DNA of 52,838 bases from Rubricoccus marinus. Lineage in GTDB: Bacteria; Bacteroidota; Rhodothermia; Rhodothermales; Rubricoccaceae. Shown in pieces: positions 1-6,727 of the stretch. The notes below the pieces were generated by a model, which worked only from the letters and a program-made list of their open reading frames with translations, was not told the DNA's origin and ran no database searches. The position numbers and the translations under genes are program-made. The stretch is taken from contig NZ_MQWB01000001.1 in NCBI RefSeq assembly GCF_002257665.1, positions 1,021,651 to 1,074,488 of the forward strand. The letters run 5' to 3'. Within the stretch, counting starts at the first letter, position 1. Each line of letters opens with the position of its first letter.

Positions 1-2165
1 GGGCGCACCGCGACGACAGGCGGGCCTCTGGCGAGCTGTACATCACGCACCCGTTGGAGGTGGCGGTCATCGCCGCGCGAGACATCCGGTTCGACGACGT
101 GACGGTCGCGGCGGCGCTCCTGCACGACACGGTGGAGGACACCGACCTCTCCATCGACCTCATCCGCGAGGAGTTCGGCGACGACATCGCGAGCATCACC
201 GACGGCGTGACCAAGATCGGTCACGTGTTCGATTCCCGAGCCATGGGCCGCGCCGAGAACGTGCGCAAGCTCATGCTCTCGATGGCGAGCGACATCCGTG
301 TCATCCTCGTCAAGTTCGCCGACCGGCTCCACAACATGCGCACGCTCGGCGGGCTGCCGCAGCGCAAGCAGATCCGCATCGCGACCGAAACGAGTGACCT
401 CTACGCGCCTCTGGCGCACCGCTTTGGCCTCCACGAGGTTAAGACCGAGTTCGAAGACCTCTCGCTGAAGTACCTGGAGCCGGAGGCGTTCAAGACCATC
501 GCCAAAGGCCTCAACGCGAAGAAAAAGCAACGGGAGAAGTTCGTTGAGCGGTTTATCGAGCCGATCCGGCGCGAGCTGACGGAGTCCGGCTTCGACTTCG
601 ACATCTACGGCCGCCCCAAGTCCATCCACTCCATCTGGCGCAAGATGAAGCGCCAGGACGTGGACCTGGATGGCATCTACGACCTGTTCGCGATCCGCGT
701 CATCCTCAACTCCGAGGGGAAAAAGGGAAAGGAGGACTGCTGGCGCGCCTACTCCGTCCTCACGGACCTCTACGCGCCCATCCCCGAGCGCTTCCGCGAC
801 TTCATCTCGGTCCCGAAGTCCAACGGCTACCAGAGCCTCCACACGACGGTCCTGGGCTCGGACGGTCGCGCGGTCGAGATCCAGATCCGGACCGCGGAGA
901 TGCACGAAATCGCCGAGCGCGGCGTCGCTGCCCACTGGAAGTACAAGGAGAACACCGGGACGGATAAGCCGCCGTCGTCCAAAACCATCGCGCCAGAGGC
1001 CTCTGGCGGCAAAGGCGCCGTGCCGCTGGATGCCGGCCGCGACGCGCGCTTGGACGCGATGTACGCCTGGGCGCGGGACCTGCTGGAGTCTCCCCGCAGC
1101 GACGACGCGGGTGAGTTCGTGCGCGACTTCCAGCTTCAACTCTACGACGAGGAGATCCACGTCTTCACGCCCGGCGGCGACCTCGTTACGCTCCCGCAAG
1201 AGGCCACGCCGGTCGACTTCGCGTTCCAGATCCACTCCGAGGTGGGCTTCCACTGCATCGGCGCGAAGGTCAACGGCAAGATGGTGCCGCTGTCTCACAC
1301 GCTGACCTCTGGCGATCAAGTCGAGATCCTCACGTCTAAAAAGCAGTCGCCCAATCCAGACTGGATGGGGTTTGTCGTCACGCAGAAAGCGCGCTCCCGC
1401 ATCCGGCAGTGGATCAACGAGAAGCGCCGGAAGGCTGTAGATCATGGGCGGACGCTGCTCGAAAAGAAGATGCGCCGCGCCGGCGTGGAGGCGGACAAGC
1501 AGCAGTTGGAGCGCGTCACCAGCAAGCTCCGCTTTCCGTCCACGCAGCAGCTTTACTACGAGATCGGGTCCGGCCTCTACGACCCTTCGGACTTCGTGGA
1601 GCAGCTACGCCAGCGCGTTACGCCGGAGCCCTCGCCAGAGGCCAGCCCGGCGCGTCTGGAAGTGGAGCAGTACGCGGAGACCTTCAAGGAAGTCGCCCGC
1701 GAGCGGGGCAAGCCGTCGCTCATCATCGACGGCGAGGCGCACACCGACATGGCGGTGGAGTACGCCACGTGCTGCACGCCCATCCCGGGCGACGAGGTGT
1801 TCGGCTACATCTCCAAAACAGGCGCGATCAACATCCACCGGAACAGCTGCAAGAACGCCCCGCACCTGTTGCTGGAACGTGCCGAGCGCGTGATCGACGT
1901 GGAGTGGAGCCGTCAGAAGGACGTGCACTTCGTCTCCGCGCTCCGCATCGTCGGCGAGGACCGTGTCGGGCTGGTGAGTGACCTCACCACGGTCATCTCG
2001 AAGAACCTCAAGACCAACATCCGCTCCATCACCATCGCCGGGGAGGACGGCATGTTCGAGGGGATCGTCGGCCTGTATGTGTCTGACCTCGGGCAGTTAC
2101 GCCGCATCATGAAACGGGTCGGACGCCTGGATGGGGTCTACGGAGTCTATCGGCTCGAAGAGTAG
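1..2165 (+). CDS. rel: Bifunctional (p)ppGpp synthetase/hydrolase (RelA/SpoT family), 5' end missing
   Basis: Makes and degrades the stringent-response alarmone (p)ppGpp. The reading frame is already open at base 3, and the residues before the first possible internal start (SGELYITHPLE) are the conserved beginning of the HD hydrolase domain, so the true start lies upstream of the window. About 720 residues are visible. The HD domain has HDTVEDT near visible residue 41 and KFADRLHNMRT. The synthetase domain has RPKSIHSIWRKM near 201 and PKSNGYQSLHTTV near 270. The RFRD sequence just before it corresponds to the RXKD motif of bifunctional enzymes. A TGS domain (IHVFTP, about 385-445) and a C-terminal ACT domain (about 645-720) follow. 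Several copies of the dispersed 9-bp repeat lie in the gene, encoding ASG and PEA between domains. Confidence 0.96.
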   Translation, partial: AHRDDRRASGELYITHPLEVAVIAARDIRFDDVTVAAALLHDTVEDTDLSIDLIREEFGDDIASITDGVTKIGHVFDSRAMGRAENVRKLMLSMASDIRVILVKFADRLHNMRTLGGLPQRKQIRIATETSDLYAPLAHRFGLHEVKTEFEDLSLKYLEPEAFKTIAKGLNAKKKQREKFVERFIEPIRRELTESGFDFDIYGRPKSIHSIWRKMKRQDVDLDGIYDLFAIRVILNSEGKKGKEDCWRAYSVLTDLYAPIPERFRDFISVPKSNGYQSLHTTVLGSDGRAVEIQIRTAEMHEIAERGVAAHWKYKENTGTDKPPSSKTIAPEASGGKGAVPLDAGRDARLDAMYAWARDLLESPRSDDAGEFVRDFQLQLYDEEIHVFTPGGDLVTLPQEATPVDFAFQIHSEVGFHCIGAKVNGKMVPLSHTLTSGDQVEILTSKKQSPNPDWMGFVVTQKARSRIRQWINEKRRKAVDHGRTLLEKKMRRAGVEADKQQLERVTSKLRFPSTQQLYYEIGSGLYDPSDFVEQLRQRVTPEPSPEASPARLEVEQYAETFKEVARERGKPSLIIDGEAHTDMAVEYATCCTPIPGDEVFGYISKTGAINIHRNSCKNAPHLLLERAERVIDVEWSRQKDVHFVSALRIVGEDRVGLVSDLTTVISKNLKTNIRSITIAGEDGMFEGIVGLYVSDLGQLRRIMKRVGRLDGVYGVYRLEE

Positions 2166-2394
2166 CTGCTGCACGCCGGGTGCCGGCTCGGATGGATATA
2201 TGTGCGTTGGGTTTGGGTCTGCTTTGAGGTTGGGGGGAATATCAGGTGCCCTTATACGATCAGGTCACTGTGTACCGTATGTTTGACTCCGCCTCCCGGC
2301 ACGTGCTGATCCGATGAGCGGGATCTCTCAGCCCCGGTCGGTCATATGTCTCTGCCCGCCTATCTCTGGCGCTAGCACCACCCCATCCTACCAC

Positions 2395-2799
2395 ATGGAA
2401 ACCACGCCCAACCGCGTGCCTACGCTGACCAAGAAAGACGTGGCCCGGCGCGTCTCAGAGCTTCAGGGAGTCCCTCTCTACAAATGCGAGCCCTGGGTCC
2501 ACGCCGTCGTGATGTCGATCCGTCAGTTGATGGAAGAGGCAGACCCAGAGGTCCGCATCGAACTCCGCGACTTCGGCGTGTTCGAGGTCAAGAAGACGAA
2601 GGCCAAGCCGAAGGCACGCAACCCCAAAACGAACGAAACGGTGTTTATCCCGTCGCGCCGGAAGACGCACTTCAAACCCAGCAAAAAGCTCCGCGAGGTG
2701 CTGCAGGCGCCTCTGGCGGACCTCGGCTACGCCATCCCCGAAGGGAGCGCCGATTCGGAGCCGGTGCTCAACGGCCACCACGAGCACCAGTCCGCGTAG
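2395..2799 (+). CDS. HU/IHF-family DNA-binding protein with C-terminal tail
   Basis: Small nucleoid-associated protein of 134 residues expected to bind and bend DNA as a dimer. I chose the ATG at 2395 because the HU fold begins shortly after it (TKKDVARRVSE), although the frame stays open upstream to 2314. The DNA-binding arm is recognisable (RDFGVFEVKKTKAKPKARNP then PSRRKTHFKPSKKLRE). About 35 residues beyond the usual HU end form a non-basic tail (ending NGHHEHQSA), so it is longer than the usual 90-100. A strong hairpin at 2823 follows the stop. The roughly 230 bp upstream, between rel and this gene, is relatively AT-rich and probably holds the promoter, but I could not identify one with confidence. 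Confidence 0.9.
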   Translation: METTPNRVPTLTKKDVARRVSELQGVPLYKCEPWVHAVVMSIRQLMEEADPEVRIELRDFGVFEVKKTKAKPKARNPKTNETVFIPSRRKTHFKPSKKLREVLQAPLADLGYAIPEGSADSEPVLNGHHEHQSA

Positions 2800-2822
2800 C
2801 GCTCGATGTGCTCCGTAGGTTT

Positions 2823-2856
2823 CGAGGCCGGGCATTGCGCCCGGCCTCGCGCTGTT
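2823..2856 (+). terminator. Rho-independent-like terminator after the HU gene
   Basis: A perfect 11-bp stem, CGAGGCCGGGC pairing with GCCCGGCCTCG, with a 5-nt loop, ends seven bases before a short T run. It begins 23 bases after the HU stop codon. The T tract is short, so termination may be partial. Confidence 0.6.
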
Positions 2857-2884
2857 TAAAGGCGGCGCGGTCTACCCTTACTCT

Positions 2885-2902
2885 GCCTCTGGCGCCAGAG
2901 GC
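2885..2902. repeat. Dispersed 18-bp palindrome GCCTCTGGCGCCAGAGGC
   Basis: Perfect copy of the head-to-head pair of the 9-bp dispersed word, seven bases upstream of the ruvX start codon. Confidence 0.95.
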
Positions 2903-2909
2903 CCCGCGC

Positions 2910-3350
2910 ATGATCGACGCCCCGCCCCGTATAGCCGCTGTTGACGTGGGGCGCCGGAGCGTGGGCGTGGCGGTCGCCGATCCGTTGCGGATGTTCGCGA
3001 GAGCTGTGGGGACGTTCGTGCCGCCTGTGGCACTGAAAGAGCTGCAGGCGATCCACGCGCGCGATGGGATTGAGGTCGTCGTGGTGGGGTGGCCTCTGGC
3101 GGAGGATGGCTCAGAGGGGGAGGCCGTGCAGCGCACGAAGCCGTTTATCACCCGGTTGAAAAAGGCGCTGCCGGGCGTGGAGATCCAGGTGCAGGACGAG
3201 CGGTTCTCGACGCGGCGGGCGCGCGAAGCGCTGATCGCGAACGGCGTCCCCCGCCAGAAGCGTCGCAAGGCCAAAGGGCACGTGGACGCGGCGGCGGCGG
3301 CGATCATCCTTCAAGATTGGCTGGAGGATGCCGAGGAGGGGAGCGACTAG
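2910..3350 (+). CDS. ruvX: RuvX/YqgF family Holliday junction resolvase-like nuclease
   Basis: 146-residue RNase H-fold protein of the YqgF/RuvX family, associated with 16S rRNA 5' processing and Holliday-junction resolution. The ATG at 2910 places the first catalytic aspartate at D12 (AAVDVGRRSVGVAVAD). The other acidic positions are E97 (QDERFSTRRA) and D126 (KGHVDAAAAA). The length matches the family. The frame is open far upstream, but that part overlaps the HU gene and shows no homology, so the short start is preferred. The dispersed palindrome at 2885 sits just before the start codon. Peptide deformylase follows 42 bases after the stop, consistent with one transcript. Confidence 0.93.
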   Translation: MIDAPPRIAAVDVGRRSVGVAVADPLRMFARAVGTFVPPVALKELQAIHARDGIEVVVVGWPLAEDGSEGEAVQRTKPFITRLKKALPGVEIQVQDERFSTRRAREALIANGVPRQKRRKAKGHVDAAAAAIILQDWLEDAEEGSD

Positions 3351-3392
3351 CGCCAGAGGCGCGTAGTCTGCGCTCACACCTCCCCGATACCC

Positions 3393-3989
3393 GTGGTCCT
3401 GCCGATCTACACCTACGGTCAGTCCGTCCTGCGCGAGCCCGCGCCGCCTCTAGATCCGGACGCGCCGGGCTTTGACCGAGAAGCGTTCTCGGCGCTTGTG
3501 GACGACATGATCGATACGATGCATGAGGCCAACGGGATTGGCCTCGCGGCGCCGCAAATCGGGAAGCTGTTGCGCGTGTTCGTGATCGACCTCTCGCCCT
3601 ACGCGGAGGACATCGCGGAAGAGCATGGTGGGGAAACGCCGGAATGGGCCACGCGGCCTCTGGCGCTGATCAACCCCGTGATCGGGCCCGTTGAGGAGGC
3701 GAGAAGCGAGTCCTTCGAAGAGGGGTGCCTCTCGATTCCAGACCTGCGCGAGGAAGTCGTGCGGCCGGACATGATTACGCTCCGGTTCTTGAACCGAGAG
3801 TTCGAGCCCATCGAGATGATCGCGAGCGGGATGCTGGCACGCGTGGTGCAGCACGAGTTGGACCACCTGGACGGCGTGCTGTTCGTGGACCACATCTCCG
3901 CGCTCCGCAAGCGCATGATCAAGCGCCGCCTGAAGCGGATGGCCTCTGGCGACGTGGAGGCGGAGTACCCGATCCAGGCGCCAGCCTAG
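3393..3989 (+). CDS. def: Peptide deformylase
   Basis: Removes the N-terminal formyl group from nascent proteins in the cytoplasm using a bound metal. All three family motifs are present: GIGLAAPQIG from residue 48, EGCLSIP with Cys112 as metal ligand, and QHELDH with His154 and His158 as ligands and Glu155 as the catalytic base. Length 198 residues, close to the usual 165-200, with a short C-terminal extension. The start is the GTG at 3393, which gives the standard N-terminus (MVLPIYTYGQSVLREPA). The gene follows ruvX closely on the same strand. One copy of the dispersed word in the gene encodes PLA and another, near the end, ASG. Confidence 0.96.
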   Translation: MVLPIYTYGQSVLREPAPPLDPDAPGFDREAFSALVDDMIDTMHEANGIGLAAPQIGKLLRVFVIDLSPYAEDIAEEHGGETPEWATRPLALINPVIGPVEEARSESFEEGCLSIPDLREEVVRPDMITLRFLNREFEPIEMIASGMLARVVQHELDHLDGVLFVDHISALRKRMIKRRLKRMASGDVEAEYPIQAPA

Positions 3990-4008
3990 AGCGGGGACGC
4001 GGCGCGAA

Positions 4009-4026
4009 GCTTCTGGCGCCAGAGGC
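4009..4026. repeat. Dispersed 18-bp palindrome, one-base variant
   Basis: GCTTCTGGCGCCAGAGGC lies in the gap between the deformylase stop and the next small gene and differs from the perfect palindrome at one base. Confidence 0.85.
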
Positions 4027-4079
4027 GCGAACCCTTGCTCTGCCGCGCCGTATCAGCGGCCCATCTACCGATCGAAACC

Positions 4080-4316
4080 ATGTCCGACCTCTCGACCAAG
4101 AAAGACCCGCTCCACCTCCGCGACGAGCGTCCAGATTACGTTCAGGACAACTCTGGCCTCGGTAACGAGGTTGACGGCGACGACGATCAGTCCGAGGAAG
4201 TACAGCCGTCGATGAACCTCGTGCAGGACCCCGGCTCTTCGGAGATCGAGAAGCCGACGGTTCACCTCGACATGGACAAGGTGAAAAAGGCTGAGTCTGA
4301 AGGCAAAGGCATGTAA
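4080..4316 (+). CDS. Small acidic hypothetical protein
   Basis: 78-residue protein starting at the ATG at 4080 (MSDLSTKKDPLHLRDERPDY). It is rich in Asp, Glu, Ser and Lys, has no hydrophobic segment and no cysteine, and looks largely disordered. I do not recognise a family. Its codon composition matches its neighbours and it fills a gap between def and the ZIP transporter gene, 46 bases before the latter, so it is probably real and may be cotranscribed with it. No function can be proposed from sequence. Confidence 0.6.
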   Translation: MSDLSTKKDPLHLRDERPDYVQDNSGLGNEVDGDDDQSEEVQPSMNLVQDPGSSEIEKPTVHLDMDKVKKAESEGKGM

Positions 4317-4362
4317 TCCGCGCCCCCGCGCGCATCACCTCGGGCTCTAGAGGAGCGACCAC

Positions 4363-5166
4363 ATGCCAATCTGGGTCTACGCCCTCGGAAGCGTCTTCAT
4401 CGTCAGTCTGACCTCGCTCGCGGGCGCGATCACGCTTTCCCTGGGTCCGAAACGGCTCCAGAAGCTGCTCTTCCTGCTCGTCGCGTTCGCCGTCGGCGCG
4501 ATGCTCGGCGGCGCGCTTTTGCACCTGATCCCGGAGTCCTACGAGAGGCTCGGCGGCGGTCCGCGTACGGGCCTGCTCGTCCTGGCGGGCGTGATGGCCT
4601 TTTTCGTGCTGGAGAAGTTCCTGCACTGGCAGCACCAGCACGGCGCGCCAGAGGCAATCGAAGGTGCTACGGGGCACTCCCACGATCACGGGCACAGCCA
4701 CGGCGATCCTCTGGCGACAATGAGCATCGTCGGGACGGTTGCGCACCACCTGATCGACGGTGCCGTCGTAGCGGCGGCGTACGGCGTGTCCATCGAAGCA
4801 GGCCTCGTGACCACGCTGGCCGTAATGGCGCACGAGGTGCCGCAGCAGATCGGCATGTTCGGCATTCTGGTGTACGCAGGGCTCAAACCGCGCCGGGCGC
4901 TGTTGTACAACTTCCTCGCAGGGCTCGCGACAATCCCGGGCGCGCTTCTCGTCCTGCTCATGGCCGGTGAGACCTCTGGCGACGCGCTGTACACGTGGCT
5001 GCTCCCGGTGACGGCAGGCTCGTTTCTCTACGTCGCGGGCAGCGACCTCATCCCGGAACTCAACCGCCGGCACAGCTATCCCGCGACAAAGGCCGTAGGC
5101 CAACTCGCGATGATGCTGCTCGGCATCGGCCTGATGGCGGTGCTTCTCCTGTTGGGCCACGGGTAA
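4363..5166 (+). CDS. ZIP family divalent metal transporter
   Basis: 267-residue inner-membrane protein with about eight hydrophobic segments, expected to move zinc or a similar divalent metal. A histidine-rich cytoplasmic loop (HSHDHGHSHGD) lies near residues 107-117, as is typical of ZIP proteins. The metal-site helices are visible as HHLIDGAVVAAAY and HEVPQQIGMFG. A Shine-Dalgarno-like AGGAG at 4351-4355 precedes the ATG at a normal distance and supports this start. The dispersed word occurs twice near the His loop and once in a later loop (ETSGD). Substrate specificity cannot be read from sequence. Confidence 0.92.
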   Translation: MPIWVYALGSVFIVSLTSLAGAITLSLGPKRLQKLLFLLVAFAVGAMLGGALLHLIPESYERLGGGPRTGLLVLAGVMAFFVLEKFLHWQHQHGAPEAIEGATGHSHDHGHSHGDPLATMSIVGTVAHHLIDGAVVAAAYGVSIEAGLVTTLAVMAHEVPQQIGMFGILVYAGLKPRRALLYNFLAGLATIPGALLVLLMAGETSGDALYTWLLPVTAGSFLYVAGSDLIPELNRRHSYPATKAVGQLAMMLLGIGLMAVLLLLGHG

Positions 5167-5167
5167 C

Positions 5168-5185
5168 ACCTCTGGCGCCAGAGGC
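5168..5185. repeat. Dispersed 18-bp palindrome, one-base variant
   Basis: ACCTCTGGCGCCAGAGGC, two bases after the ZIP transporter stop codon; it may act as a weak terminator hairpin. Confidence 0.85.
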
Positions 5186-5290
5186 TCCCTTCTGGTGTGC
5201 AACCTGTGACGCGGGAGACGCCAGCGGCGGCTTCTGGCGTACGTAGGGTCCGGTCCGTACCGTTCTACTCCGCTCCACCACTCCCTTTCT

Positions 5291-5884
5291 ATGCTCCGCT
5301 CGCTACGCCTCGTCCCTGTCCTGCTCGCGCTGTTCGCCCTCGCTCCGGGCTGCACCACGCTCCAGCAGATCGCCAACTTCCAGAACGTCGACTTCGACCT
5401 CGACCGTGTCTCCAACGGCTTGGTTGCTGGGGTAGACCTGGACCGGCTTGTTCAGAACCGGCGGGTCGGCGTTGCCGATGGGGCGCGCATCACGGCGGCG
5501 GCGCTCCGTGGCGAAGTGCCGCTGAGCTTCACGCTGTTCGTGGGCGCCGACAACCCGACGGGAAACCCGGTCGCGCAGGTGCTCTCACTGGATTGGACGA
5601 TGTTCTTGGACGGGACCGAGACCATCAACGGCACCTACAACGAAACGGTGAGCTTGCAGCCTGGCCAGCGCAGCCTCATCCCGATCGACATGGAGTTGGA
5701 CCTCGTCCGCTTTTTTGGCAACAACGCGGGTGACATCATCGACCTGATCGGTGACCTCGCTGGTGACGGCAGCCAGCCATCGATGATCCGGCTTCAGGCA
5801 CGCCCGACGGTCAACACCGCGCTCGGCCCGATTCGCTACCCCGGCACGATCTCCATCGAGTTCCCGGTGGGTAGCCAGAACTAA
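5291..5884 (+). CDS. LEA14-like (WHy-domain type) lipoprotein
   Basis: 197-residue predicted lipoprotein. A signal peptide ends at a lipobox (LAPGC, Cys17). The rest is beta-rich: a conserved-looking core contains SFTLFVGADNPTGNPVAQVL, resembling the Asn-Pro signature of WHy/LEA14 domains, followed by LDWTMFLDGTE. The C-terminal half includes LQARPTVNTALG and ends in a beta strand (ISIEFPVGSQ). This family is usually linked to envelope or stress roles but the exact function is unknown. The ATG at 5291 gives a complete signal peptide. The gene is followed by a variant palindrome and a strong hairpin, so it is probably monocistronic. Confidence 0.72.
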   Translation: MLRSLRLVPVLLALFALAPGCTTLQQIANFQNVDFDLDRVSNGLVAGVDLDRLVQNRRVGVADGARITAAALRGEVPLSFTLFVGADNPTGNPVAQVLSLDWTMFLDGTETINGTYNETVSLQPGQRSLIPIDMELDLVRFFGNNAGDIIDLIGDLAGDGSQPSMIRLQARPTVNTALGPIRYPGTISIEFPVGSQN

Positions 5885-5891
5885 ACGCTTG

Positions 5892-5909
5892 GCCCCTGGC
5901 GCTAGAGGC
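5892..5909. repeat. Degenerate dispersed palindrome
   Basis: GCCCCTGGCGCTAGAGGC, two changes from the consensus, directly after the stop of the LEA14-like gene. Confidence 0.6.
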
Positions 5910-5919
5910 CTACACAGAA

Positions 5920-5966
5920 CGAGCCCCGACCCGGTGCGCATGGAGCGCAGCCCGGATCGGGGCTCG
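5920..5966. terminator. Bidirectional hairpin between convergent genes
   Basis: CGAGCCCCGA pairs with TCGGGGCTCG over 10 bp, with further inner pairing, between the plus-strand LEA14-like gene and the minus-strand DJ-1 gene. It is followed by a weak T-rich stretch on both strands, so it could terminate both. Confidence 0.6.
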
Positions 5967-5974
5967 GTTCATTT

Positions 5975-5992
5975 CGCCAGAGGCCTCTGGCG
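5975..5992. repeat. Dispersed palindrome, opposite phase (centre AGGCCT)
   Basis: CGCCAGAGGCCTCTGGCG: the two 9-bp words meet tail to tail rather than head to head. It lies nine bases beyond the stop codon of the minus-strand DJ-1 gene. Confidence 0.9.
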
Positions 5993-6000
5993 GAGCGGTC

Positions 6001-6564
6001 TTAGGCGGCGGCGTCTGCCGTCGAGAAGGCCTCGATTAGCGCGTTGTTAAAGGCCGGGAGGTCGTCCGGGTTGCGGCTCGTGATGAGCGTAAAGTTGCCG
6101 TGGGGGCAGACGACGACTTCCTCGTCGCGAACCTTGGCGCCGGCGTTCTTGAGGTCCGTGCGGATGCTCTTGAACGAGGTCATGTGGCGGTCTTCGGCGA
6201 GACCCGCCTCGATGATGAGCCACGGCGCGTGGCAGATCGCGCCGACGGGCTTGCCAGCATCGGCGAAGGCCTTGATAAAGCTCAGCGCGTCGTCGTTGAT
6301 GCGAAGCTTGTCCGGGTTGATCTGGCCACCGGGGAGCACGAGGCCTTGGTAATCGCCGGCGGATGCTTCGGAGATCGTCTTGTCGACCTCGACGGACTCG
6401 CCCCAGTGGTCCTGGTCCCAGCCCTTGATAGAGCCGGAGTCAGGCGAGACAATGTGGACGGTTGCGCCCGCGTCTTCGAGAGCCTTCTTGGGCTTGGTCA
6501 ACTCGACCTGCTCGAAGCCATCGGTGGCGAGAATGGCGATGCGGACGTCAGAAAGGGTAGACAT
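6001..6564 (-). CDS. DJ-1/PfpI family protein (type 1 glutamine amidotransferase-like)
   Basis: 187-residue cytoplasmic protein with the DJ-1/PfpI fold. The start is the ATG at 6564 (MSTLSDVRIAILATDGFEQ); the longer upstream open frame has no homology. The nucleophile elbow is AICHAPW, with the reactive cysteine followed by His, in the position of the family AICHGPW motif. Other family features are ILATDGFEQVEL at the N-terminus and GLVLPGGQINPD. Members include deglycase/chaperone-like stress proteins (YhbO type) and peptidases, and I cannot separate these here. It stands alone between a convergent lipoprotein gene and a divergent protease gene. Confidence 0.9.
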   Translation of the reverse strand: MSTLSDVRIAILATDGFEQVELTKPKKALEDAGATVHIVSPDSGSIKGWDQDHWGESVEVDKTISEASAGDYQGLVLPGGQINPDKLRINDDALSFIKAFADAGKPVGAICHAPWLIIEAGLAEDRHMTSFKSIRTDLKNAGAKVRDEEVVVCPHGNFTLITSRNPDDLPAFNNALIEAFSTADAAA

Positions 6565-6727
6565 GAGAGAGAGGGGAAATGGAAGGGAGTCGTGGTAGCG
6601 CCAGAGGCGCGGCGGGTTTCGCATCCCGCGGGGTCCCATTCGCAATTCATGGCGGCAGGGGCCTCTGGCGGGACTCGCACGCGCTCTCGGAGGCGAGTAT
6701 TCTCTGGCCTCCACTGCCTGCACCGCT